A stretch of 64,000 nucleotides of DNA from Terfezia claveryi. Lineage: Eukaryota > Ascomycota > Pezizomycetes > Pezizales > Pezizaceae. The translations under genes were made by a program, and so were the position numbers. The notes under the pieces are model-generated. The model saw only the letters and a list, made by a program, of their open reading frames with translations, had not been told where the DNA came from and did no database searches. This document shows positions 23,914 through 34,587 of this stretch, piece by piece (within the stretch, counting starts at the first letter, position 1; every line of letters starts with the position of its first letter). The stretch lies in contig WHUX01000020.1 in the NCBI GenBank assembly GCA_015179025.1, positions 434,001 to 498,000 on the forward strand. Reading direction: 5' to 3'.

Positions 23914-24088
23914 GTTGAGACAGTTCTTCAGGGCTGGGAAGGTTTTTAAAACAACTATCACGCTACTACTAAGGTCCAGAAACAACTTCGGGATTTTTTG
24001 CCTTCTAAATAGATTCCAGCTTACTTAGGTATATTTGTATGTAGTTATTTTTAAGATCAATAATCTCCACTCCAGTCCGGTTCTTCTA

Positions 24089-24214
24089 CAGTACGGTATA
24101 ACGTGAAAATTTGGGTGGGAAACTAAAAAATCATCTGAGGCCGTCCGTTACCGGTATACAAGGTTTCCGCCATAACGAGTTCCGGTATAGCAAGTACTTA
24201 AGTAGGTTGAACTG
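24089..24214. mobile_element. 126-bp pogo-type MITE fragment
   Basis: CAGTACGGTATAACG at the left and CTTGCTATACCGGA (inverted) near the right lie within TA-flanked limits (24087-24088 and 24215-24216). The ends are imperfect copies of the pogo-type termini seen elsewhere, so this may be an internally deleted or eroded copy. Confidence 0.5.
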
Positions 24215-24219
24215 TATTT

Positions 24220-24830
24220 CAATGAGAATAAAACTTACATAGTCCTGTAAAGCTGTTTCATCACAATTCCAAATTCTCGTAGAGCATAGCTTTGCAAATC
24301 TTCTCTTAATTGCTCATATACGTGCAACTGTAGTATCCGCACCGCCCCTTCACCTCGCATCTTTTGGCAACAAATACCATGACGGAGCTTAAATACTGAC
24401 AACATCCCCCAGAACATTGAAAGTCAGTATAATCTTCTACACAATCATATCTCCCTGAAAGTTCTTCAATTAAGGACCGTGCTTGAGTTTGCATAATAGC
24501 ATCATTGATTGGAACTCGAACTGCATGTACACTTTCAGGCCATTCTGCTAATAAGGCCCTAATTACTGGATAGACCAGTGCCCTCTGATTTTACTTATGT
24601 GCCCCTCACCTGGTGGGTCTACAAAATCTCATCCAACATAGCCAACATATCGCTAAGTGTGTTGACTTGGAAATTCCTTGCTACTTCGATCTGAAAATAA
24701 GAGACTGAATTCCTCCAATCGCATTTTCTTTCCTGCCTGTACTTGCTTCTGCCGTCCAAGCAGATCTCATACTTATCCTTCAAGAAGAATGCCCGCTTAA
24801 GCCCATGCACCCTACAAATTTTATTAGCAA
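24220..24830 (-). pseudogene. pogo/Fot-type DDE1 transposase relic
   Basis: Minus-strand frames contain pieces typical of CENP-B-HTH/DDE1 transposases: a WPESVHAV...ARSLIEEL helix-turn-helix segment near 24480-24560, an RHGICCQKMRGEGA segment and QLREDLQSYAL near 24300-24390, and NCDETALQDY near 24240-24260, which carries the first catalytic Asp of the WNxDE motif. The pieces lie in different frames with stops between them. No intact ORF remains and the C-terminal half is missing. Confidence 0.6.
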
Positions 24831-26886
24831 ACCTCTAAAGCTCCAGGACCTTATAGACCTTACTTTAGAGAGTGACTACAGGTGTTTTTCTGCTTTTCAG
24901 TCTAATTCTTGTCGTTCTGGTGTTGAGTTGGAGAGGGTCTTTTGCCCCGCCCACGCAAAATTCTGTTAAACCGGTCGCTAGTGGACAGGTAGAGCCAATT
25001 AGTGTAGGACTTGTCTTATACCTTGACGTTGAGTAGAGGCCCGGCAAATTAGGAATAGCCGCTAGCCTGGTTACGGTTACTATACCATTCCTTGCGGCCA
25101 GAACCCAATTACAATTCATGAACAAAAAGACAATCTATTGTCGGGGTCTGCATGAAGGACTGTGCGTGATCGCTATAAAATTACACTATATTTACCAATT
25201 GAAATATCAATTTCGAGTTCAAGTATCATACCACATAGCTACCGGCACCAGCGCCGATTTAATAGTGCATGAGGCCTTCTTTACAGAAAAACGGTCTACT
25301 TATATCAAACTTATGAGGTTTATGGAATTTAGTTGTATTCCAACCTTACTCAGTAAGCGTGAGAGAAATCCCGGTCTTAGTGTTTGCTACTTTATCCATA
25401 CAAACTTCTATAGCAAACCCACTGGACCTACTGGTACCATAGTATGGCATGCCAAATGGCTGCATCTTTATGGCATGAGACTACATCTTTATAGTTTAGT
25501 AGAACTTGCATAGGCCGGCTTAGTCATCGGCTTCCAGTGGTATGGTGTGACCTCAAAAGGTTCAGATACTTAGAAATTACAAATAATCTCTTGTGCACGC
25601 CGAAGTCAGCCTACTCTCCGCTGTTCTAAACCAAGACTACTCTAAAACTACTGGAGCCGCTGAAGAAGCCGATTCAAATGCAGCGCGTGCCAGTGAACTT
25701 AACTAGATAGTGGTTAGCTTTTGATAGTTATTCCTGAATTTAGGGGATAGAGATCGATTGCTCCTTTTTTTAAAATAATATATGGGCTTGTATTAAAAGG
25801 CAAAGTATTACCTAATGTATAAGATCCTGGTGGTGAGGTTTTGAGGTTTTGAGGGTAAGTTGGTAGTAGTGTTGAGCCATAACCATAGCAACAAATACTC
25901 AATTCGTAATTATGTAATAATAATAGTAAAACGCTGGGTAGTGGGTTATGTCAGGGTTATAAAGTAATTGGTAGTGCGCAATTCAAGGTGTGCCCATGTA
26001 TATCAACATAATATATGCATAAAATAAACCTGTTGAACATAACGCTGCGCATGACATTTCCAGTCCTCAACAATGCTACTTGTCTTCAATGCATGCTGTT
26101 GTAGCTGTACACTAGACGCTGCATGTTGGAATATACTGGGTAACAGAGAAGTTTTATAGTGCTAATCAGAATGGGAGCTATCTTTTCGGCTTGCTGGATT
26201 TTCGGATTGAAGAATGGGTCTGTGCTTGCAGGAGGAGTCTACGATATATATACAAAAAAAGTAAAGGAATTCGACCTTGGATAGAGTGATAACAAAAAGG
26301 CTTGTAAATATACAGTACCAACCATGTATTGTTAATTTAGTAATTGTAGTAGTTAGGACGTGTATGTAGTAGTGTGTGTCACTCAGGAATACCGGTACAT
26401 CAAGTGTAGGTAACTAATTCTTTGCTTTGATAGTTAAGTTACATCAGGGTATATACAGATGCATTTATCTATGTTGCGGTCGGAACCGAGTTAAAGGCGA
26501 AAGGGAATTTACCTGGCATGGCACATGCCTATGCATGCTGTACATATATTGCTACCTATCGGGTGGAGTGTCCGTAAGTGTGTGCTGTACGCGTACAGCG
26601 TTTGTAATTGACAGATCTGCGCGCCATATATATATACCCAGCTGCTCTTACCTGAAAGGTTGCCGTCAAACTAACAGAACCTTCGACCAGCAGTACCACG
26701 TTTGAATTAAATCCCTCCACAAGGCCTAAGCTTAAGGCCCGAAAGCGAGAGCAAGGATCTTGATATAAAAGAACCACGAGGCTTTAATCGGAAGTCAACA
26801 CAATTTACTGTGGGGTTGGCATCGGTATAGGCGAAAGGGTTAACAACGCTGCAAAATATTGGCTCGAAATAACATCAACTCATATC
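24831..26886. other. intergenic, no supported gene
   Basis: AT-rich, with no motif found. A 131-codon plus-strand frame (25118-25513) lacks family features and splice context. The last few hundred bases are the upstream region of the DUF4238-like gene. Confidence 0.5.
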
Positions 26887-29644
26887 ATGCCGAGCCGCCG
26901 TCGGAGAGGAAAGGGAAAAGGCAAGGGAGCGGGAAATAATTGCAAGGAAACCAGTATCCAAGAAGGGGGCAGCACCGTTCACCATGTTCCGAACAATCTG
27001 GATCTACCTATCGTGTCAACACCTGCAGAGTCCCCCAGTGGCCGCAGTGGAACAGAGCATCTCGTAAAGACATCTTTTGGTGGTGGGGCTGCAGAATCGC
27101 CTCCTAGACCTCTGAATTCGAATTCAAAGCCTGTAGCTCTGCCTGTTCCAACAACCTCTCGATCAGCCGGCCCCAGTGGTTATCCTCCAGGTCGATCCCA
27201 GTATCAACATTTCATCCCACGATTAGTACTTAGAGAGTTTGCAACGGCAGAGGCCCGAGCTGCTGCCACTGAGCCGCGAAACCCTTTAATTAACGTCTAC
27301 TCTCTTACGGATGGCTCAATCACCCCTAGTCCGGTAGCGACTTCCTATGGGCATAGGAATATGTACCAAGACGCAGGTGCTTCTCTCGTAGATGAAATGC
27401 ATATCGAGAAAGCCCTGAGTGTATTGGAAGGACAAGTTTCTCGAATCATTATCCGTATCAAAAGGGCTCAGGCGAAAAAAGCACCATCGGTCACACTAAC
27501 GAGAGTTGAGCGGAACTGCGTGAGGAAGTTCCTGTTTGTGATGAGGCTCCGCAATCCTTTGTTTTGGGCAAAGTACGGTTGCAACATGGAAGAGTACAAA
27601 CATGTTGATAGGGAGCACGTGTTGAAATTCATGCAAGAAATGAACTTCACCAAGCCAATCGAAGTTTGGCTCCACACCCTCAAAACGATTATAGACACCC
27701 CTATTGATGCTGATGATGAATGGGAAAAGAAGGTAATCGATACTTGTTTCTCCCACGATGCATGCTGGTTCGTTCAGCAAATGAACGGGTCGTTCATGTC
27801 CTTTTGCCAGCCGGTGGACGAGGAAGATGAATTTATTTTGTCCGAGTCTGCATTTGGCATTCACGAAGGTCCTACCGAGAGTAGTAGTGGGTTTATCCCG
27901 CAAGGCTCCAACACAAGCAGAAAGAAACCAAGGGTCGGGATTGTGGGAGGCCCCGACCTCACCTCAGAATTAAACAGACTGCGCACTAGTAATGGCTGGT
28001 ATACAGAGTATCACAATATAGCTCCCTTTTCACCAAAACTGCTCCTTGTCCTGCGCTCCAACCACCTCCGCACCGCGGAGAGTAAACGTCAGTTCCGGGC
28101 CATGGCGAATTCAGGCATTCCAGGCTCTCACCAATGGGCAATACCATCTATGTTCGATCATTTACACCTTGAGCCCCCTGAGCCTAGCTATGGCCGCAAC
28201 GTCCCAGCCGCACAGTTTAAACGAAGTGACCAAGACACATTCACATTCCCACTCCACCAATTATCCCGCAGGGACCTTGTGCTATTCAACTCAATCATCT
28301 TGGATGAGGTCCGCAGGAATTTAACATGGAGCAGTGATGTGGCTATGAAGCGAACACTTGAGACGTATTTAGAAGATGAAAAATTTCGATTGCCTGTGTC
28401 GCCAGCTATTGTTTTTGCAGGGGAGGACCCGGAAATTACTCGGCGTGAGAGATTGCACACACTGTTGAACGTGCTGAAGGGGCGCTTGGGCGAGGAGGTT
28501 CCGGCATTAACTCCTTCCGTAGGAAGCCATATCAAAGGAATGCGCGATTTTGAGAAAAGATTGCAAAATAATGCTCAGGAACAAGCTTACTTCAAACTCG
28601 GTAAGCCCCCTGCATATCGCCCTCCTGTACAAATAGGAACTTGGAAAGTGCATACTTTGTATGTCATGGTTCGTTAATTAAGAACGTCGTGAGCATCACA
28701 CATGGCTTAATTCGATACTTGATGGATTGCTTACATGATCGGTATTTGATATACTCAGGAGGCAGAGCAGCCGACTGGACACGCGACTTCTTCCAAAGCG
28801 CCCTCGTGTCGAAAATGCGCAACATGATTGCCGATGCTCTCCCGCAAGGGAACCACCGCCGTGGGTACCGCCTGGCTGTCCTCAGGAATGAGCTAAAATT
28901 CTTTGCCACATTGCCTCCCAAAGTCATATATCTGCATGTGAGAACGTGGCGGATGGTGCAGATGAAAAGACAATCACGGCCAGGGGTAACGACAGAGCAA
29001 ATTACGAAGCAGGTTATGAGCGGGGAGGAGATTGGGGCAGAGGGTGCCGTGGCAAATTGTCAGTATGGCGTAAAAATTCTAGAGAATGTTCTCAAGAGCT
29101 GATTCTTTTCATTTCACATTCCCGAGCTAGTGGTACCACATATCCCTGGACAGCATCTTGCAAAGCTGATGCTTCAGGCCTCCCTTCGATGGGTAAATCA
29201 GCAAGAAAGGCTTCTCACGGGCATCGACAACACCGAGTTCAGCATTTTTTCATATTTCGGTAAGCAACAAGAGCTTTGATAGTTTTAGATTCCTGTTTTG
29301 AACTGTCTTTTGGCTAACTTTTTGAATTCCATTCGATGTATTGATGTAGGTGGAATTGTATCCTCATGTAAGTTGTTCACCATCATGTGATCAATTGTCT
29401 TAAATTCTAATGGTGATTGGAATGCTGTTTAGTCCTGCTTGAATCTACCCCCTGGTACGACCCACGTATCGGGAGTGAAGTGGTGAGCCCATACCGAGAT
29501 GGTCCGGTTGCAAAAGAGATTTTCCTCCATGAACTATACGTGCGATGGCAGGTCAAGCACCAAGATTTTATTAAGCTGCGATGGGGAGCTATAGTAGATG
29601 ACTTTGTTTGGGAATGGCTATACGAGAGGCCAGGTGATGATTGA
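26887..29644 (+). CDS. DUF4238-like protein, five exons with an 18-nt microexon
   Basis: 795-aa protein of unknown biochemical function. Exons: 26887-28600, 28759-29069, 29127-29259, 29350-29367, 29433-29644; phases match at all four junctions. The N-terminus is lysine/arginine-rich (RRRRGKGKGKG) and low in complexity to about residue 105. SQYQHFIPRLVLREFA at about 105-120 is the hallmark start of DUF4238, a family seen in bacteria and fungi and often linked to mobile or defence regions. The C-terminal part has GGRAADWTRDFF across intron 1 and PGQHLAKLMLQASLRW in exon 3. Exon 4 is only 18 nt yet restores the frame exactly (GGIVSS) with GTAAGT and TAG borders. The last exon ends WEWLYERPGDD. 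If exons 2-5 were ignored the protein would stop 25 codons into intron 1. Function cannot be deduced. Confidence 0.8.
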
Positions 29645-30074
29645 TGGAAAGCTCTTAGGTGGGGTCCATGTAATGATCACCGATGTATCGTATGTGAAGG
29701 CTTTCCTGCTGGTGGAGGTTACTAGCTATGTTGTAACCTTTCCTGGATTGGTCTATATGCTTATTTTGTATCAATCTATCATTGAATTTAAAGCTGTCTT
29801 CTGGGGTCACCAAGTCCGCCTCTTGTTGCCAGGGTCTGCAGTCCGATCACTGACTGTACATAGAGTACAAAGTTGATATCAAACATGTAAATCGTGCACA
29901 TGCTTCAGTTTCCTTCTGGAAATTCATTATGCGTAACCGCCATTGGCTCGGTGTAGTTACCGCTTGTTATTCTTCCATTGGCATACATACATGGTAGAAC
30001 GTTTGAGGGGAGTTTTTTTTATTAGGTTTGATATGCAACAAACTGTAACTTACATGTTCACCTTACTAGGCAGG
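29645..30074. other. intergenic, 3' region of the DUF4238-like gene
   Basis: No gene or repeat recognised before the tandem repeats at 30075. Confidence 0.5.
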
Positions 30075-30164
30075 CTTAAGCCTCAAAGGAGTCTTAAGCC
30101 TCAAAGGAGTCTTAAGCCTCAAAGGAGTCTTAAGCCTCAAAGGAGTCTTAAGCCTCAAAGGAGT
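30075..30164. repeat. five perfect 18-bp tandem repeats
   Basis: The unit CTTAAGCCTCAAAGGAGT is repeated five times without change. It ends at the TA dinucleotide next to the pogo-type terminus at 30166. Read in one frame it would give an LKPQRS repeat peptide, but no gene supports that. Confidence 0.95.
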
Positions 30165-30165
30165 A

Positions 30166-30850
30166 CAGTCTAACCTTGCTATACCGGACGACCAAAATCC
30201 AGCCATTTCTGTCCGGTATAGCAAGGTTCCGGTATGAAATTATACAAGGGTACGTGGGACAAGACAAAAGTTACCAAAGAAGGAAAATTCTTCAACTTTC
30301 GTATGTTTGAACATTAAGCTCAAGATTCATCAGTCAACATGTTGCGTGCCGAAAAACAAAAGCGTCGAGCGCTCACCATATTAGAGAAGTACCTGATCTG
30401 TAAAAAGCGACAAGATCCTAAGCATGCGAAGGAGAAATTGAGTGAATTTGGAAATCATTTCTTAGACTCTGAGGTATGAAGAATGGTAAATCTATGTTGG
30501 TAGAGATCCTAATATAAAGCAAGGTCGAGCTGTACCAACATCCACATTGTCGGACATCTTACGTGATACATAGTAAGAAATGGCTTGAGGTTGATGTTAC
30601 AGCAGTCGATTCATGGAAGTAAAAGGAGCGAACATCTCAATACCTGGTTCTGGAGCATTGTCTACTTAAGGATTCCGTTTTAGCAAGAGCAAATTATATG
30701 TAGATAGTAGTAACTTCTCTGATTCGCTGTTTGGTCCGGTATAAGCAAAAATCCGTTATAGCAAGGGTGATTTAGGTGAAAAGTAACTACTTGTTTGGTG
30801 GCGGGGCTTAGGGGTATTCCGGTATAGTGGGAGCCTGCAGCTACTATTTC
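30166..30850 (+). pseudogene. pogo-type element fragment: terminus plus CENP-B N-terminal relic
   Basis: Starts with the terminus CAGTCTAACCTTGCTATACC after a TA. An inverted second copy of the motif follows at about 30215. From about 30340 a frame reads MLRAEKQKRRALTILEKY..., the usual N-terminal HTH of pogo/Tigger transposases, followed by a SDILRDT piece; stop codons interrupt it. Subterminal motifs TCCGTTATAGCAAGGG (30750) and TCCGGTATAG (30818) mark the other end, but no clean right TIR is seen. Confidence 0.6.
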
Positions 30851-32165
30851 TATAGTACTGTACTAGTCAAGAGTCAGCTACCTAATAAAATTCAGCGTCG
30901 ATCCTCAAGCACAATCTAGGTACCATCGCTTACCTAAGAATGACCGACCATGGTAGGTTAACCGGGGCCAAAACATCCCTGTCAGGCAACCCTCCTCATA
31001 CCGCCTCCCGCTTCCCTTTAGCAACTAATACCTTAATACCTCTACTAAGTTATACCAATCGAATCACCAAAACCGGTACTATCACCAACATCCCCTCCAA
31101 TTAATCGATTATGAGAATAAGTTGTGAGAAGCAATGAAGCATGCTCGACGAGAGTCAGGGGTACCTACTGTACGATTTGCAGCTCTATATGGGGTAAATG
31201 TACGCACACTAGGTCGACGACTTGCAGGTGCCACCACTGACTATGCTACAGCTGCTAGAGACAAGCAGTTATTTTGATATTGGTGAAGAGAATGCAATTG
31301 CAGTACATGCAGGACTGATAGCAGATGCAGAATTTCTGTTAAATCCTAAACTGCTACAAGGAATAGTATAACATATGATTAATGAAAGGCAAATGAAACA
31401 GCGAGGCCAAGGGGGAGGTAGTATAGGTCCCAAACCAACTACTACCAACCCTTGACTATGTCGGGAGAAACGCCTTCAAAGGCAAGGAGCTATATGCTCT
31501 GTAATATCAAACTCTACCTCTCCCCCCAATCAATAATATACTTGACAACTCCTACAACTCCTCTAGACCCTCTCTATATTATTGGCGCTCACTGGGTTAA
31601 CCACTTTCTTAAGCATAACCCAGGATTTAAGAAGGTCTACATTCGCTACTAAGAAAGAGCTCGTGCAGCAGCATGCAATGATGTTGAGCTATAAGTGGAT
31701 TTTCTCTGAAAACTTGCCAATCTCATCCACAGAAAGTAGATCTTACAGCATAATATCTGGAATTGTGATGAAAAGGTGATCACTATAGGAAGGAATAACA
31801 GAAGAATATTGGCAATTGTGTATGCTGAGAAGGGTTGTAGCATGGCAAAAATGATGACTGAGGGCTCTCATGAATTCTGCAGTGTTTTGGGGACTATGAG
31901 TGCTGCTGAAGTAGTGACTCTACCATTTATCATCAGGCGGGGAAAAACTCACTGAGAGTCATACTATCCAGAAGTAAGGCTAATTTATAAAGCTATATTT
32001 GCAGTCTCTGAAAGTAGCTATATGGATGATGAGTTAGGTTTTGAATATATAAAAAAGCACTTTAAGCTATAGAGGTAGTCAATTGTTATTTCAATTAAGT
32101 TAATTTCAATTACGAAGCGCCTTGGCAAAGCAAAACTAGAAATTTCAATTGACCTCCCCCAAGCT

Positions 32166-33530
32166 ATGCTGCAATTAAATCTTCAGTTAAGCCTGCTTAG
32201 TAATGTACTCTCCTTACAAGTAAACTCCGAAATCAACTTCTTAGCATTCAAGTCAAGTCAAGTCAACATGCCACAATCCACACAGCGGAGACTTTTGCTG
32301 AACCACACTTCAGGGATCATAGAACGTCTTATACAGCTGCTGAAGGAGCTTCCCAATGATAATACGATATTGGAGCTGTTGGTCGAAGTGTTGGGCGTTC
32401 ATACAAAGGTATTGTCACGCCGGTATTTGGCTGCCCAAGGGAGTGCAGGAAGGCATCATGCAAGAGAGGTATCGATTCTGGAGAACTTGATTAGAAACTA
32501 CCCAGAATCTGTATTCTTAAACCTATTCAGAATGTATCGAACATCCTTTTGGATGCTTGTGGATCTCATAACCCCTATCTGGCCTACAGAACCAGAGACA
32601 AAGAAAAATCGTCGTCCAATCTATCAGCAAATTGCTGTCACTCTATATGTTCTTGGAAGTGTTGGCAGAGGAGGGCTGGAGCGGTCCCGAATTGCATTGA
32701 ACATATCTAAGGGAGCTGTGGGAACCTATATATGGCGCACGCTTAAGGTTCTCAGTAAGCTTTTACCTGAGTATGTTAAATGGCCATCAGTTGAAAAGCG
32801 TGCAAAGTCTGCAGAGCAGCGCAGTATAGAAGGAGGGGCTCAAGAGATTTTCCAGGACTATGTGGGGTTTTTGGATGGATCAATCCTAGTTCTCCGAGAT
32901 AAGCCTCAGATAGATCCAGAGGCATACTTCTCCAGAAAAAAAGAGTACGGAATCAACCTTCAAGCAGTTTGTGATTGGAACCGACGCTTCATATATGTGA
33001 GTATGGGGCATACAGCGGCAACACATGACTCCACTACTTTCAAAAATTCCAAGCTCTACAAAAACCGTAATTCCTACTTCCGCAACCACGAATATCTGCT
33101 TGCAGACAAAGCCTATAGCCTTGAAAGGCATGTGATTGTCCCTTTCAAAGAGCCCTATGCACAAGAGCGGCCTAAGGCTGCCTTCAATTATCAACTCTCT
33201 ATACTACGGGTTAAAATTGAGCATGCATTTGGAGTACTCAAAGGAAGGTTCCCTTCTCTACGGAGCTTGCCTATACGTATTGGCTTGGATCAGCAAGAAG
33301 GGTATGAGCGGGTTACAATATGGATATCAGCATGTGTTGTTCTTCATAATTGGCTGCATGAAGTGTTAAACGAGTCTGAGGACAACTGGTTGGAAGAAAA
33401 CTCGAATTCTTTATTATCTACACCACTTAAAGATGAACTTCCACAAAGACATCAGAGAACGAATGAAGACGCAAGAGCTAGTGCAGAAGCAAGAGTTGGT
33501 AAAATTCGTCGGGAAGAGTTAGTGAGGTAG
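32166..33530 (+). CDS. Harbinger transposase (DDE_Tnp_4 nuclease)
   Basis: 454-aa nuclease that would cut and rejoin the element ends in the nucleus together with its Myb-like partner (family knowledge). It is intact in one exon. The DDE/D residues sit in GFLDGSILVL (first Asp), THDSTTF (between), YLLADKAYSLE (second Asp) and VKIEHAFGVLKGRF (Glu). A HTH-like helical region precedes them (residues 1-190), with ALNISKGAVGTYI as the likely recognition helix. The first ATG is at 32166; a second ATG at 32269 (MPQSTQRR) would give 420 aa and is also plausible. It faces the partner gene, with 43 bp between the stops. Confidence 0.9.
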   Translation: MLQLNLQLSLLSNVLSLQVNSEINFLAFKSSQVNMPQSTQRRLLLNHTSGIIERLIQLLKELPNDNTILELLVEVLGVHTKVLSRRYLAAQGSAGRHHAREVSILENLIRNYPESVFLNLFRMYRTSFWMLVDLITPIWPTEPETKKNRRPIYQQIAVTLYVLGSVGRGGLERSRIALNISKGAVGTYIWRTLKVLSKLLPEYVKWPSVEKRAKSAEQRSIEGGAQEIFQDYVGFLDGSILVLRDKPQIDPEAYFSRKKEYGINLQAVCDWNRRFIYVSMGHTAATHDSTTFKNSKLYKNRNSYFRNHEYLLADKAYSLERHVIVPFKEPYAQERPKAAFNYQLSILRVKIEHAFGVLKGRFPSLRSLPIRIGLDQQEGYERVTIWISACVVLHNWLHEVLNESEDNWLEENSNSLLSTPLKDELPQRHQRTNEDARASAEARVGKIRREELVR

Positions 33531-33573
33531 GTTACTGAGATTCTGCCTGTAGTAGTTTGAGGATCTCTTCATA

Positions 33574-34587
33574 TTATTCACTTGGGGTATTATTGGCGGG
33601 GGGGTTATTGGCGGGGGGGTTGTTGGCGGGGGTATGGTTGGCGGGAGTATTGTTGGCGGGGGTATGGTTGGCGGGGGGGTTGTTGGCGGGCGAGGCGGGG
33701 GGTAATTGGTTCGGAGGTTGATTGTGGCCTGACATCATCTGCATAAAGAGCTGAAATTGCTGAGCCTGAGCCTCTGTTTGCATCCTCAGCTGCTGAGCCT
33801 GAGCATCTGCCTGTATCCTTACTATACACTCCTGAGCTTCTAATTGCTTTTCAAACCTGCGTTCTTCTATCTCCTGCTGTTTCTCTTTAAATTCCAGCTG
33901 CTGCTTTTGAAGTTCTTTTTCTAGCTGAATACGCCTATCCTCTTTCTCAAGCTCAATAAACCCATGGTCACCAATTATCTTCTGAAGGTCCTCCGCTTTG
34001 GTTTTCTCTCGAACTCGCTTTTTTGCTAGCTTCCCACTTGATGTAGACTGAGTAGAAGCTACAGGTGTCGCTTTAGGAGGCGGATTCTTTTCCCATTCAA
34101 AGTCCTCATCATCTGAGCTGATATTCTCTAATTGTCTTCTGAGTTGGTCTTCCTGTTCTTCAAGTTGTGATGTAGAGTCCAGCGACTCTGGCTTAGGCTC
34201 TAGAGGTGCTGACTCTAGAATATTGATAGGGGTGACATTGGGCTGAGTTCCCCAGATCTCATCCAATCTCCAGAACAAGGGACATTTTGACTCTAAAAGT
34301 GCATTAAATGTCAGGGCATTATCTTCACTACGTACTCCTTCCCCTGATTGATCCTGTAGCTTTCACGTATTTCTCCATGCATTCTTCATATTTTGTGCCT
34401 TTTCCCCAATGCGCTTCACAGTGATATCTTCATTGTCTCCAAAAACCTGCTCCTTTACATCTTTATGCCATGCAGATTGTTTGCCACGCAGACTCTGCTG
34501 GTTCTCTTCCATCCAACAAACCATTCGTTCTATATCTTCTTTGACCCAGTTTCGAATACGAGTAGTTTTCTGCCTTTCGGAGGTCAT
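33574..34587 (-). pseudogene. Harbinger Myb/SANT-like partner, one in-frame stop
   Basis: DNA-binding accessory protein of Harbinger elements. The ATG at 34587 starts MTSERQKTTRIRNWVKEDIER, a Myb/trihelix-like domain (WMEENQ, then KNAWR). The frame then meets TGA at 34363-34365 and continues in the same frame through CPLFWRLDEIWGTQPNV to a coiled-coil rich in Gln/Glu and a PANNT/PANHT repeat tail. Only this stop interrupts about 337 codons. A CGA to TGA change (CpG transition) would explain it. A very short intron is unlikely because the frame is unchanged around it. Confidence 0.8.
33593..33697. repeat. 15-bp minisatellite coding PAN(N/H)(T/P)
   Basis: Seven 15-bp units beginning TTGGCGGG, lying in the C-terminal coding end of the Harbinger partner gene. 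On the minus strand they encode the pentapeptide repeat PANNP/PANHT. Confidence 0.9.

Noticed and set aside
25118..25513. 131-codon plus-strand frame
   Set aside because: No motif, starts in AT-rich repeat-like DNA, no paralogue in the window.
30075..30164. CRISPR-like array
   Set aside because: Units are head-to-tail with no spacers, in a eukaryotic genome; it is a simple satellite.
29943..30173. ORF ending in an LKPQRS repeat
   Set aside because: The repeat peptide is a by-product of the 18-bp satellite; no gene context.
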